Positions 19,301-34,300 of a DNA stretch of 64,000 nucleotides are shown piece after piece. The stretch is taken from the NCBI GenBank assembly GCA_947000775.1, contig CAMQGK010000559.1, forward strand, positions 1,901,001 through 1,965,000. The letters run 5' to 3'. Under the pieces are notes generated by a model, which was not told where the DNA came from, did no database searches, and saw only the letters and a program-made list of their open reading frames with translations. The stretch's first letter is position 1. Each line of letters starts with the position of its first letter. This DNA comes from Pterois miles (taxonomy: Eukaryota; Chordata; Actinopteri; Perciformes; Scorpaenidae). Made by a program: the position numbers and the translations under genes.

Positions 19301-22300
19301 CAGTCTTGGTGTTTGGAGCTCTTCAGGAAGACAAGGTCATAGATCAGATGTCCGACAGTGGCTTTAAAGCATCACATATGCCAAAAATAGTCCGTTTTTT
19401 TTTTTTTTTTTTAAATAGAGCAGATTTCTCTCTTCACTATTTGTTAGCAGGGATATAATAACATATCACAATAACATAATGGGTAATGTTCTCTCCTTTG
19501 GACCACTGCATTTCCTGTTGCATGAAGGCACGCTGGTGTGAATGGATGTGTCTGCATCTGTGCGCTGGGACTGCCCTCTCCTCTCAGACGTAGCTCACAG
19601 GCGTCCCACTGGACTGACAGCAGCCCATAATGATGTCATGGGTGCAGCAGCCTTCGCCAGTAATCCCAGGGCTAATGACTTTAACAGGAGCGCTCTACTG
19701 TAGACGGTGGAGGGGAGCAGACCCCTGGGTTAGCTTAGACTACTTCTTGCGGTCTGCTAATAAAATGCCCGGGTCTGCTCTAACCGGCAGCATGTGCTAA
19801 AGGCATCGTCTCCTTCTCGTCTCTGTTGTCCAGCATCCTCAGAAACAGCTTCAGCTCTGTCTTTTGTGGCTGGAAACAGCTGCCTGGCATTTTCCTTTCT
19901 TCGTTTTACAGGGGAAATTACATTGAAGCCAACGGTCATTGTGGTTGGTTCACTTTACAATAAGAACTGTGTTCCTGCAGGGTGCTACTGGTGCATAACA
20001 TGCCATTAGTTCAGCTAGTGATACAGATCTACCTAGACCCCACAGATGCACAACTTAGAAGCCATATGTATAAAGTCATGTCTCAGTCTTTGTTAGCTTT
20101 CTCCTGATAGTTTCGGCTCTCCTTGCTTACTCTTACTTATCTTTGGCTTTGTGTGTTCCCAAATGAAAGTGGAACCTCTCATTTGCTCACTCAGTGTTTC
20201 CGACCTTCCCATTCCCCGAATTACTCTCACTGTGGGTCTCAAAATAACCTTCACCATATGACTCTGTCCTTAAGAAAATGATTTGAGATCAGTGAGTGGC
20301 GTTTTCAAAGGTGCACGCCTGGACCTGGGATCCTCTTTCAAAGTGCCCGAGCACCAATCCACCGCTGGATTCCTGCGGTCTCGTCGAGGCTGAGGCCACA
20401 GGAGAACTCCGAAAGGGAAAATTCCCTTTGAACTGGCGGTCTGCCACTGTTCACTTCTTGCTTGTAATGACTTTACCAACATTTTTAAACAGCGCACACA
20501 TATTTTAAGAGCTGCTACAGGAGCAGCTTGGGATTATTTCCACCACTTGATTGCGTTGGAAACTCTCCTAACCGATTTGCCTGCTCAACTCCCCACAGCT
20601 TTTTATACTGTGACATTAAGTTGCCTCACGCGTCGACGTGCCGTTGCTGCTTTTCTTTTGAGATTTGCTTGTCTCACCGTTAAGTAGCAGCAAATGTTGG
20701 GAAAACTACAGATGAAAATCAGTGCTAGTGAAGTCAGACATTTTGACAGTGTGACTCCAGTCTGACACCATCACTGTGTTGTGATGGCTGGAGTCTAAAG
20801 AAAGCTGCAGTGTCTGATAGATGCCACTCATGTGGAACTAATGGAGTCAAGCTGTGCGATGTGTTTATTGGACCTAAAACCTAAATCATTTTTATTTGTT
20901 TAATGGCGGCCGCAGTTTATTTATGTGCCTACCACTCCCTTTCTCATGCGCAATCATCCTTTCTAAAAAGAGAAAATGTGTTTTAAGTTGGCAGAGTGTG
21001 TACATCTGGCTCAGCTGCTGTGTCTCAGGAAGAGGAGGATCATGGGAGTCGAGTGCACACAGTAACTTGGTTTTAGAGCAGCAGAGCAGGCATGGGGAGT
21101 TCAGCACAAGGCTGCCCACCTGGCTCTCTCCACCCTCGGGCTACAATTCCCCAATCTGGACCAGGCTTTATGGGCAGTTTTAGTGCCTCTCCACCTCTCG
21201 CAAAGGTCACGTTAAAGACCATGACTGAGCAGACATAACGTGTCCACATATATTGACACTCTGGGGAATTTATTTGCCGTTTATTTGCTTTCTTGCCAAG
21301 ACTTAGATGAGATCAATGCCACTCTTGTGTCTTAATGATAAATATGAAGCTATAGCCAGCACCTTGTTAGCTTAGTTTAGCTTAGCATGAGTACTGGAAA
21401 CAAAGGGAAAACAGAGTGAAAGTTAATTAAAACCTTTTTGGTCGCCTAAAAATTATTCAGTGTTCGGCTGTGCTTAGCTCCACCTCCTTGTGTCACGCCT
21501 GGTTGCAAAAAAACAAGATGGCAACAGCCAAAATACGAAACTCGAGGCATCAGACCAATGTGTGATGTCTTGGTGACTATGTCCACTTCTTATATGAACC
21601 AGGCCAGCTATTTCCCCCTGTTTCCAATATTATGCTAAGCTAGGCTAAACAGCTGCTGGCTGTAGCTTTCTATTTATCACAACATGAGTGGTACGGATCA
21701 GCTATAGATGTGTATTTCCCCAACAGGCCATGTATTACATATTTAACCACACAGACCAACTAAGGTAAAGCTCACGAAGTATTTGTTGTTTACTTTTCCA
21801 GATACTTTTTGGGGACAGATTTGCTATTTTTCAGCTCTCTGTCCTCAGAAAAAGTTTTGTTTGTTCACATTACGTAAATGTGTGCAGATCTGGATTCATT
21901 CATCTATGCAAAGAAGCTGCATGTGTTTACCATTTCTTTGCATATGTAAGTGGTTTTTTTTTTTTTGTTTTTTTGTGGTGCGTGAATTTGTGCGTGTCAG
22001 TGGGGGGTTTGCATGCTGCTCTAATGCAGCTGCACCGCGGCTGTAGGTTGGAGAAGTGGTTTCCTCCTCAGTACAATGGGGACTCTGTCAGTCAGTGTTG
22101 TTTCAGAAAGGGGGCCTCATCCCCGGTGCCCTTTGTGCTGCTACACTGTTTTTGCGCAGGCGGACGCTCAGAAGAACTGCTGTAAGCCCATTTTAAAGAG
22201 CCAGTGGATTATAGCAGCTACGACTCCTACACACTAGTGACATGATGTCACTATTTCCCAGACCTTCCTTAAATGACTTACAGTAGCTTTTCTTTATCTT

Positions 22301-25300
22301 CTCATTTCTCAAGACTCCTACTTCTGCCTTTTTACAGTAATAAGGTCATATTGAGAAACAAAGGGGAACTTTTTAAGGCATATGACGGGTTATGTGATTC
22401 AGCCATTCTCATGAGCAGTATACATGTAATGACTGTGTTTTGGTTTTCGTTCCTTTTAGTTTTCGTTCCTTTTTATTTTAATATCACCGTTTCCCTCCTC
22501 CTTCCATAAGAAACCTCCACCAAGAAGACAACTCCTTTAAGATAAAACCTTTTATTTGTACACAGCTCAGGCTCAGATTTGTTGCCCTTTCTCTTTGTCC
22601 GACCTTCAACTTTCTGACTGGGCAGTGTGTCAAAAGGCCTGGCCAGCATGAGTTATGGAGGCATTCATGTACCTGCATTCCTGACATTCCCAGAGTGTAT
22701 CATCTGTTGGCTTGGGCTTCCTTGCTCGGACACATGGAGGAGAATAAACAGGATGTTTGCCACACAGGAACCAACGATTCTCCAATTCATGACCGATTGT
22801 AGTATTTATTTATACCTCACGTATATCCTTGTTTATGTTCACATTTCCTAGCTACAGTTAGTTATAAAAAACAAGACAGAGAGTGAGATTTTTTAGCCTT
22901 AGTATGAAACCATTAGTATGCAAACTGCGTACTATTTCCAATGAAATATTACAGTATGCAATGCTGGACACTACAGCAGCATAAATATCCCACAATGCTA
23001 TGCTGTAGTGATGACGTTCATAACAAGCATTGACAGACATCAATAATGGACATCTATAACGTCTATAAAAGTTTATATTTCATTATTTTTCTATTCTACT
23101 GTTTATGTTTTGAATTTTCTTGAAAAGCACTTTGTGTTTATGGCTTGAAAAGTGCTCTATAAATAAAATAAATTATTATTCTCACAAATGCATGTTGAAC
23201 AGTTGTATACGTATTGGGTATGGAGTGCGTCATTTGACATTTTGGACGCAGCCATTGTTGTTTAGGAGCACAAAAACTCTCCGAACAGCTCATGTAAACA
23301 CAAGTGTGCATTTCAAGTTCGCTCACGTTTGAAGCTCGAAGAACATCTGGCTTCAGAAGGACATTTTAATCGTTATCTAGCCGTTTGTTCGACTTTTAAG
23401 AACACTGTGATGATAACGGTCTCTTGCTTGAACCCAGCTATCACCGCTGTTGATCACCGCCATGTCACCGGGTAAATAAACGGATTAGCAAATGGGGTTC
23501 TGGGAGTTTAGGCCTTGATTTATCAACCGAACACCAACTTCCTGTTGCTTCGACTGGCTGTGGAATGTCCATTTGGTCTTGAGTTGTAACGAAGGGGACT
23601 GGAGGGAAAGTTATTTCTCTCAACAGAGTGACTCAGACGAGAGGTCACATAGTAGAAGATGTGAGTTCATGGGAGAAGAGAGGAGGCTTCAGAGAGCTCT
23701 CAGGCAGGTTGCTGGACTAGCAGGGAAGAAGGTCTGAAAACCTCACGCCACAGCTGCAAACTGTGTTGCCTTTAAAATCCTGATTTAATGGGGATTTAAC
23801 ACTTCATAATTGGAGCTTTAACACCACCAAGGGAAAGTTTGAGCCATTAGAAGTGTTAGCTTTGAGTTTTGGCCATTTGTGCTCCATTGCTGAAACAAAT
23901 AGTCAGTGCTGATAAATCATCGTCATCATTTATTATTATTTCCAGCCATTTATCAGGCAAAAATGTCCCAAATTCACTGGTCAGCATCTGACCAGCATCT
24001 CACATGTGAGGATTAGCTGCTTTTCTCTGTTTTTATTTTATTGCAAATATAATATCTTTGAGTTTTAGACTCTTGGACTGACAAAACTAGCAATATTAAC
24101 ATGTCACCTTAGACTCCGAGAAGCTGTGACGCACTTTCCTCTATTTTCAGACATTTATAGACCAAAGGATTCAAAGATTACTCAGACAAAACTAAGGCAG
24201 CAACTAACAGTTATGTTTGTTATTGATTAATCTTTTGTTGATTTTCTTGATTAATCAATCAGTTGTTTGGTCTATAAAATATCAGAAAATGTTGATCTGT
24301 GTTTCCCAGAGCCCAAGATGACGTCCTCAGATGTCTTGTTTTGACCAAAGATATTCGGTTTACTGTCATAGAGGAGTAAAGAAACCAGAAAATATTCACA
24401 TTTAACTTTTTTCTTTAAAAAAATTCTCAAATCATTTAATTGATTATCAAATGTGATGAATCGATTAGCAATTTGAAGGTGTCACCTTGAACTTTGGGAA
24501 TAGTGATTTAAAATGTTAATTTAATAGACTAAACCTTTCACATTTCATCGACAGATTTATCACTAATTAAAACATCTCTATTTTTAGCTGTAATTTAACA
24601 GCTTACTGTAAAACTATGTCAGCTAAGAAGAGTTTAAGGTCTGTATTGGTTGAGGGTTTAGAAACTGAAAGCACTTTATGTTAATTATGTTTCATTGTTT
24701 TCGCTTACAACATGCTTTAAGTTTCACTGATGAAGAATGTGGTTGGGTCATTGACTCCACAAAGTTTGCATGTAAATGAGATGTGCACTTACCTGTTATG
24801 CTAATACCTTAATAAACAAGGTCTTAACTGAGTCTGTTTGCTTAGTAAACCAACATCAGGAGGTGCTGACAGGGAGGAGTACTGAGCTCCATGAAAACTT
24901 CACTGCTGTTAGAAAAACACCTTGTCCTCTCTGCTTTCTTCTGTCTCTCCCACCTCCTCCTTCGTCTCTGTCTTTGGGAGAGCTCCCGGTAGCGTCTGCT
25001 TTGTTGGACTCATGCTTTGTTGTGATTGCCCGGTTCAGGTTACCTCGCAAAAGAGCGATAGGGTGATCGGGTGTCTGCTCGGAGAAAGGGTGGGCAGTGT
25101 TTTCTCACACTCTGCCCTGTCGCTTTCATTTCCACAAGGCTTACCTGGGAGCTGGAAAAACACCTACAGTTCATTCATACACAATGTTGGTGTGGATGTG
25201 CAAAAAAACACACACGCTCGTATTACACGTAACAGCTATGGCTCAAATCTAACATTACTCGGGGCAGTTTTTGATTTCCTGAAGAGTTAAAGGAAGTCCC

Positions 25301-28300
25301 TGCAGCCCAGTGACGACAAACTCTCATCCTGTCTCCTCTCATTGTGTTTCAATAGCAAGGAAAAGGAGGAATCCAAACAATAGCACTGACAGCACATTCG
25401 TTAATGAGAAGCTGGTGTGATTCACACTTATTTACCATGAATGATGTCATTTAATAAGGTCATCTGGGTTGTTAAGCCCCACCTCGTGTAGTCATCTTTG
25501 TATGTGACATGTACAGTCTGACAGACAGACGCCCAGATTCTGTATTCACCCTTCCTGTGCTTCATAACATTTGTGAGGGTGTAGACGGTTATATTTTCTT
25601 TTTTTCCCCGGAGGGACACATTTATCTTGAACTATATCCAGCCATCTCTGGCATAAGAGCTGGTGCATCACTTTATTTTCTCATTGTGAAGGCCTGAAAT
25701 AAGCTTAAAGAAAACACAGTCATGCCAGGTCCCATATTTATTCTGTTTTCTTTGCCTCCTTGTTGGCTCTGCTTCCTGACAGGGATCAGTGGTCTGGCTT
25801 TTTCCAGCCTCTTCAGACACTAACCTTCATTACAGAGCTACTGGTCTTATCTTTCCCCTCACTGGCTGCTCCACTATTTTCCTTTGCTACCGGATCATTG
25901 ACATTCGTTCAGAAATGTGTTGCTTTTTCACTCATGGCTGAGGTGCATTGAAACAATATATGTCTGTACTTTTATTTGGGTTAAGAAAAAAGAGCCAGAC
26001 AAGATTTATTTCTCTGATATTATCAATGATAACATCAACAGGCTGCACATCATATTTACCACTTGTTGTTCTTGCAAAGTAAAATTCAGACCAGATATCT
26101 GAGTCCTGGCAGCCAAATGAAATCACTTATCATGTCAGCCTTTTATTCTCTGAAAGTATAGCAAGAGTCACAGTCATAAAGCTGATCCATGCTTTTATTT
26201 CCTGTTGGTTAGTAACTGTTTCTTTCCAGACTTCAGCTGCTGAAGCTGTAACAGTATTGCTTTTAACCCTCAAGTTTCAGTGTATTGATTTTAAAATGGT
26301 TTTAGGTGTCTACAAATCAATTGATGAGTGAGGACCACTATTATCAAAGACACTGGTATTCATTTTTTATTTTATACTTAAAGGAATAGTTCAACATTTT
26401 GGAAATATGTCTACTTAATATCTGTCTGTTTAATAAGCTACAGCTATGTGCTGGTTAGCTTATCTTAGCAAGTTTCATATTAAGTGTACAGACATGAGAG
26501 TGATGTCGATCTTCTCTCAGAAGAAAGAAAATAAGCCTGTTTCCCAAAATGTCAAACTATTCCTTCAGTATTCAGATGTGCAGCTTTTACTGTTGTTTAC
26601 ATAGTAATTCTGCAGCAGCATACTGCTAAATCACAGTAATCTGATGGATGTTTACTGTGCCGTTACATTAAATACAGTAATTCTACAGCAGCATACCATT
26701 AAATCACAGTAATCTGGACATTAACTGTGAAGTTACAGTTACTGTGAATACAGTAATTCTGAAAGAGCATACTGCAAAATAATAGTAAGCTGATGGATAT
26801 TTACTGTGAAGTTACAGTTAAATACAGTAATTCTACAACAGCATACTGCTAAATTACAGTAATCTGGACATTAACTGTGAAGTTATGTTAAATATGGTAA
26901 TTCTACAGCAACATACTGCTAAATCACAGTAATATAGTGACATAACACATATAGCTGTCATTTCACAGTAACTCTCTGTGGAAGTAATACACCCAGTAGC
27001 CAGTAATTTACTGTAAATGTACAGTTTAATAATTTATCAATATTTGGTTATCTTGTACTGATTGTCTGAAATACAATCTGTGACTTTAGCACCTCATTTT
27101 GTCATTGTGTGAGAAATGTGCCGTATGTGTTTTTTGTGATTATGTTGTCTTACAGTTTAGTCGTGATGTAGGTCCCCTCTTCCTGGACTCCACCCTGACG
27201 GGCAGACTCTCAGACGTGTTGGGGGTAAAGGGGGATGTCTGGGCCGCATGTCTGAACTGCCACAGGCTCTGTCCGGCATAGTCCGCCCACTCCTTTCCCT
27301 CTGAGCTGATGACAACTAAGTCTGGCCTGTGTAAACCTATCAAAGTAGATAAAAACACAGACTCTGCTTTCCCATCCCACTGAATGGAGAATCACACTGA
27401 ATGCATCTGCTTAGTTGGCAACTTATAGTGTGTTTCAGTGTGGAAATTGAATCTACACGGGACAAGACAAAGCGTGATACTTTTTATTGTTGTGTCTTGC
27501 TTGTAAACTATGCCCAGCTTGCGTGGGCTTACGAGAAAATTCATATCAGATAGACCCAGAATGCTGCACATACTGTACATTTTCAAACAATACTACAAAA
27601 AATAACAGAAAATCATTGTCCAACCTTCACTGATGAAAACATTTACTATATAATACAGAGTCAATACTGGACAAATAGTCCATTTTAGACAAAAGTAAAA
27701 AAAAGACAAAGTGAATTAAATATATCAAAATGAAACAACAACTGGGTGACCAGTATATGTCATATTGTTTCATGGAAAACTCACATTGTTTTATCATATT
27801 ATAAAAGAAAATACAGCTACATCTTAACTAAAGAGATCTTCCAGAAATAAACCTCTGTTGCACGCCTGGTAGCTACTTAGGGAACAACTGTACTAATTCA
27901 GTGTCTGCAGCCAGGGCTCTCAAGTGAAGAGTTAGTTTAGTTTGGTATTATATCTTATCCTGACTGAAAGTGTGAAGCTGTGAAAAAGATCAGGGGGGAA
28001 ACATCCTGTCACTCTTCTCCATTTGTCTCTCTGGGATCCTCTGGCTGGAGCTGAGTCATGAACTCAACTCCAGGCTGGTTGTAAATCAGCTCGGATTAGG
28101 AAGCTGTCCAGTTTAGGGCAGATGGAGTTGCCCTGTTGACTCTGATGTCTGAGGTGACCGTGGGCTCTGCAGCATCCCCCCCTCGGTTGTGGGGGTCTGT
28201 GCGTGACTTTGAGCGCTCTGCTGAGTCCCTGATGGCTCTCCTGGACTCTCCATACCTCCTTAACCGGCAACCTGACCCCGTCAACCACTTTAACTGTTGA

Positions 28301-31300
28301 GTCTTTAAAACATCCGTCTGCCTTTGTCAGTGGCTCAGATGTCTCTGTTGGCCAGTGTTACTCCTCCTGTGCTTAATTCTCCTCCACAGCATTTCTTTAC
28401 CTCTGAACCAGGGCTGCCCAAAGTGGGACCTTTAAGGTTCAATTTGGCCTGCAGAAAAAAATAATAAATCACAGTCATTTTTTTTAATCCCCAAATATTA
28501 ATTATTTTTCATAATCTGAGCAGAGTGGGCAGAGTTAGCGTCAATTTGGTATGAGTGAGGTAAATAAAATATGGAGAGGCAGAAACATTGGCACACAGAC
28601 AAAAAGGCATTTCAGTTAAGGGAACTACTTACCATTTTGTATCTTAACAATACAATAAAATACAAGTTTGCTTTTGGCCCATGGTCCCCCATTAAGAGAC
28701 AGTTTTCATCCTCCAAGCGAAAACGTTTTCGGGTGCCCTGCTCTAAACTCTTGTCCCACTTTGTTTATTCTGCTTTGTTTGGATATAATATTTTCTCTTT
28801 TCTATATGTTATTTACCTAGTTTTTATCCCAGGGTTGCAATCAAACATTTTTTTCATAATCAATTAAACCGTAAAATTGTTTAATTCTGTAGTCTGTGCA
28901 TGTAATCCAGACTAAATGTATACAATTTTCAATAAAAACAGAGAAAAGTAAAACATTTTCACATTTAAGATGCTGAAACCAATTCATTGTATTTTTTTAA
29001 ATGATTAATCACTGAATCTAAATTAATATTGATTAAATTTGTCAATCGACTATTCACTATTAGATCTTATTTCCTCCATTATATCTTTTGCCACCTAGAT
29101 TTTCTGATATTTATTTGTGAAGAGGAGAGTATCTACATAAAAAGCAAAAAAGATTAGGGCTTTTTTGCGATTAGGGATTTTTCAATGTCAATTAATCTGT
29201 CAATTATTTTCTCTATTAATCGATTAATTGTTTAGTCTATAAATGTCAGACAATTGTGAAAAATGTGGATCCGTGTTCCCCAAAGTCCAAGATGACATCC
29301 TCAAATGTCTTGTTTTGTCCACAATTCAAAGATATTCAGTTAACTGTCAGAGGAATAAAGAAACCAGAAAATATTCACATTTACGAAGCTGAAATCAGAT
29401 ATTTTTTTTACTCTTTTCTTTAAAAAGATTACTCAAACCAATTGATCGATTATCAGAATATTTGGTGATTAATTAAATAGTTGACAACTCATCAATTAAT
29501 CGCTTTTTGTTGTTGTGTTTTGGTCTTTAGAGTTGGATACAGTGGAGTTTTTCATTCTCATCCGTCTGTTCAGGCTCACAATGATCGGAGAGATAGCGGT
29601 GGTAATGGAACCAGTTCATCTGGTTGTGCAGTGTGCTGGTGTTGTGTTTTAGCTGGATTTTGCTCCACACAGCACCAGGGGGCATACGCTGACCCTGCCC
29701 ACCAGTCATTGTTAGCGATTTTCTATGAGGAAAAAAATAGCTCAAATGTCAAAGGATGGGAATGGCACAGCACCAAATCAAAACAAAGCGGCTCATTGAA
29801 TCCTTTGTCGATCCAGTCTCAGGTCAAATTGAGAGAGGCCGTGCTGGAGGAGAGAGTATGTGGGCAACGTGACAAGCACCAACCATTTTTGGCATTTATG
29901 TAGTATTTTACCCCTAAAATGGGCCGATGAATCCACAACTATAAAGTGCCGCTCCTCCCTCTCCCCCGTAAACAACTTCTCTTTAGCTTCTTATAAACAC
30001 AGGAAGGGCGAGATTGTATCACTGTGGGAGAAAGTGAAATGAAATTAGCTAAATTGGGTTACTTGGCTCAAATTTCCCAAATCTAGTCAGAAAGGAAACA
30101 TCCTCTCTGCCCTCGTTGAAGGAGAAACCTCTCCTCTGCCCCCTCTGTCATCCTTTTTCTATTTGTAGCTCCACACATCTGCTCACAGTCCCACCTGTAT
30201 TTGTTGACATTACCTGAGGCTGCAACTGACAAAGAGCTGAACCGTGTTAAACATCAAAGTCTTGTTCGTATCTTCATGGCTCGTAACCTGTTGCACATCA
30301 CTGATCGTTTAATAAAATTCTACATTGTTCTTCACATCTAATTCATGTTTTATAGCTGAGAAATCCAATAACAAATGGGCAGGTTTGGACATTATTTTGC
30401 TCCTTTTGTCTAAATGGATGATTGTCTGCATGTGTTCCAGTAATTCAGAATTAAATTACTACAAAAGGGGACCTTGCTATTTGCCTGTTTGCCCCACAGA
30501 TTTACTTTAGTATGCATGACTGAGAAAACAAAAGGATCCTGGCTTTGGGCCTGGACAGATGCTGGAGTAGATATCTGGGCTTATTCTTTCATTTGCTCCG
30601 AGTTGTTTACCCTAAATTCAACCCTGGTATGAAACAATATCTGGAGTGTATTAAAGAGATCCAGTTTGTGCAGTTGGTACATCTCAGTCACTACTTCATT
30701 ATGAGTATGCCTAAGGATCACTTTACTTAAAGGAACAGTGTGTAACATTAAGGGGCTCTGTTGGCAGAAATGTAATATAATATTAATAATGTATGTTTTG
30801 TGTAGCGTAAAATATAAAATGTTGTGTTTTTGTTACCTTAGAATGAGCCGTTTATATCTACTGAGCTGGTTGCCATGTTTCTACAGTAGCCCAGAACGAC
30901 CAACCAAACACTGGCTTTAGATAGAGCCTTTCACGTTTTCATGTTTGCACGACGGCCACCATTGTTCTCCAGCACGCTAGGCACACGGGAGAAGTTTCAG
31001 TTGGTGGCAGTTCAATTCAATTTATTTTTATATAGCATGAAATTATAACAGAAGGTCTAGGTCTAGACCATACTCCATAGTTTACAAACCCAACAAGAGA
31101 TCATCCCATGAGCATGCATTGTTATTACTATCTGCATGCCGCCAAATCTTACACACTGCACCTTTAAACTTAAGTGGACTTCAAATTAGGGCCACAGTGA
31201 ATGATTATTTTCACAATCAATTAATCGGCCCATTATTTCTCGATTAATCAATTAGTTGTTTTGTCTATATCCAAAAATAATGAAAAATGTCAGTCACTGT

Positions 31301-34300
31301 TTCCCAGATGTGAGGTGACATCTTCAAATCTCTTTTTTGTCCAACCAACAGTCCAAAACCTAAAAATATTCCATATACACTGATATACGTTATAACAATA
31401 AATGGCATTTAAGAAGCTGGAACCAGCAAATATTTACTTTTAAAACAACTAAAACCATTAATCCATCATGAAAACAGCTGCCAATTAATTTTCTGGCAAT
31501 CTGCTAATCGATTATGCAACTAATCGTTTCAGGTTATCCTGGTAAATCCTACTGATTTTCATAAATAGATCACGTTCATTAAGCAGAATTCAGTGATCAA
31601 TAAGCTTTAAATGAATAAGAGGAAGCTCTTTAAATATGTCATTCTCTTTCTTATGATGATCATGAACTGGAGGTCATTATCTACTAGTACTAATATCAGT
31701 GACCAGTGTTCATTAAAGTGGTGTCCATCTATCTGTCTATTAATGATCAGAGACAGATCATTTATTAGAGACAGGTACTGATGGGAGATTTCTCCCAGGA
31801 GAGACGGAGAAAGAGGAGAGAGCAGCTTGGGGGTCAGACAAGAGAGAAAATGTACTACTATAAACTACTACTATAAACAGGACACATTCCTCCTGTAATG
31901 CTGGACATCTGGTATGCACGTTTCCTCTCTTCAGTCTGCGTGGGATTCAGAAAGCAGGTTATGTCAAAGGCCCCATATGCAGCATCTCTGCAGCACTGTT
32001 TCCCACCTACAGCTACAGCTTCGTCGCTGCATTTTTGCTTTTTCTAAGGGCTTTTCTGTGGCATCCATCGTCAGTTTAAGGTTTCTCCATGTGTTATGTT
32101 TTTAATATGTATACTTTATTGTGTCAGTGCATTTCTTGCCTTTCTGTTATTTAAAATCTTGACACATTTTTTATCTTTAACCTACAGATAACACAGTGTA
32201 TACTTAAACAAACATCATTTAATGATTCGGTTGATATTTGTACTGCTGCTATGACTTTCTGTTACAGTTTCATACTTAAAACATCTTCGCAAACATGATC
32301 CATTTATTATTACGTATAATATGTTATTAGTTAATTACCTTTACTTAGTTTAAAGAAGACCCCTCGTTGTTCCAACAAATTTTCCTTCTTATAGATTTAA
32401 TAAATTACCTTTTCTGTACTTTACATGTCTTGTACTGTTTCCAGCCACTTTTTCACATTGGGAGGTTTTGATTTTTAATTTTCCAACTTATTTTTATTTG
32501 TTTGAGTACTGTAATTCTCAATAACAAAAAAGCTATAATTCCTCTTTTTGTAGCTTTTTCCAGGAGTAAAATGTGTTTTTCTAGGTAGCTAGGTCCTGCT
32601 TTCCCAAATGTCTGTTCTATTATGTGTAAGACTAGTAGGTTTGTATTTTTTTGACCTGTGAAGTATATCCGTATGTGTATGGTTGTCGTTATTTTCCCCA
32701 CATTCCCTCCAGCAAGTAGAAATGTTTTATGTATACTTGGATATGGTTGCATGTGTTATTGAGTGTGCGTTGTGGTTTTGAAACAAAAATATGCTATTTA
32801 ATGTGATGTTTTTAGTCAGCTGTCAAGAAATGCAGAAGCACCTCAGTCCTCTCTGGACATGATTCATGATGTGCTGATGGAGTGAACAACACCCATGTGG
32901 AAAACTTTAAAATACTCACATGTGATGTTCCACCGTTATTGTGGTTGCCGTAGGAGCAAGTATATGTCATTTTCCATCTATCAAACACTGCCAGCGGGAA
33001 AATGCCAGTGTGAGTGTAGCGTCTGGCCTGGGATGGGTTAACAGGGTGCTGCGTTTTAGACGGGAGGCTGAGTTATATAGCTGCAGGTTAAAAGTCAAGC
33101 TGACAGGCCGTTTGTGGCCGGGCTGAGGGGCTTCTGTTGATACGGGTGTAAATGAGGGTTCCCAGTGCAAACAATCCCTCATGGCTCTTCAAAGAGAAAC
33201 GCTGAGGTGATCAGTTTCAGGGAATGGCAAGCTCCCTCATATTGCTGTGCTTCCTCATTTTTAAGATTTCCGTGTCACCCCGTGTTTACCAGCTCTTGGC
33301 TCAGTCAAGGAAGTTATTAGTCAAAAGCTTGTGTCGTATAGTTTGTGTTACTTTTTTACTGTTGTCACAAGGACATAAAACGCTTAAGTGGGTTGGTCCC
33401 AAAACACAAATTAGAGCATTTAGGTTTTAATTTGAGCTACACTAAACTGGCAGGCTCGAATGTCTCGTGTGGCATTCAAGTTTTTTATGTTTGTGTTTTT
33501 TATGGCCGGATTAGATGACAAGTCTGGTAATAGGCTCGTCCTTTGGTAGTGGCTTGTTGTGGTTAAAGGAAAACTGTTGCTTGAATGATGCTGAGACTCC
33601 AAGAGTGCAGAGGAGATGCGGATCATCTCCTGTGGCAGGACGCCGAGTGTCAACACAGGAAGTGAGGTCATGGTGTAAGTCCCCAAAAATTTCGGCGGCG
33701 CTCTGCTGTTGGCGCCAGAGGCCTGTAAAGCCCCAGTCACTGGCGCACACAGCTGCTTTAAATAGTCGAATAAACAGAAAAAGAGGAAATATGTGGCTAT
33801 AAATGAAACTAATGCTTACATCTACTATTTTCAGAATTCTATGAACCTGCCTCCAGACAAAGCACGACTCCTCAGACAGTATGACAACGAGAAGAAGTGG
33901 GACCTGATCTGCGACCAGGTGCATTCATTAACTCTTATTCATAAATGACCAAACCAGCACTCACCTGGCGTCATCGCCTCATGACTTCTGCAAACTACAC
34001 ATTACAATTCATACTCTCTTGTGTATTTTCAGGAGAGGTTTCAGGTGAAGAATCCGCCTCACACCTACATCCAGAAGCTACGAGGATATTTAGACCCTGG
34101 AGTCACACGAAAGGTGAGAGCGTACCAATGACCTTTCAAATATAGAGTCCACTTAAAGGGGAACTTTCCACACATCACAGTCTGTTTTCAGTTGTGGGGG
34201 AGTTATATCGCATATGTGAAAAAAAGTTTTCTAAAGCCTTTTGTGGCTGATAAAATGTGATAAAGTCAGCTGGGGCTGAAGACATGAAGTGACCTCTGTG

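Larger units (their letters stand above)
16366..33834 (+). other. fmnl3: fmnl3 intron 1 (about 17.5 kb)
   Basis: No conserved exon was recognised apart from one 42-nt candidate at 16692. It holds several dispersed repeats (17237, 21250, 24194, 26380, 26602, 29155, 30727, 31189). The remaining sequence is AT-rich with only short unsupported open frames. The longest, 171 codons at 18943, shows no domain. Large first introns are usual for formin genes and often hold enhancers, but none can be named here. Confidence 0.8.

Noticed and set aside
18943..19458. 171-codon open frame in fmnl3 intron 1
   Set aside because: No domain or family resemblance; runs through a poly-T (poly-Phe) tract; no matching splice context or coding bias. 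Most likely chance.
27099..27358. Short open frames on both strands at 27099-27358
   Set aside because: Overlapping frames with no homology and no compatible splice sites tied to fmnl3.
29481..29903. 140-codon plus-strand open frame in fmnl3 intron 1
   Set aside because: Its beginning overlaps a dispersed repeat and the rest shows no known domain; treated as chance.
32453..32752. 99-codon minus-strand open frame, considered as a LINE fragment
   Set aside because: No reverse-transcriptase or endonuclease motif could be read; the similarity to repeat sequence was too vague to report.
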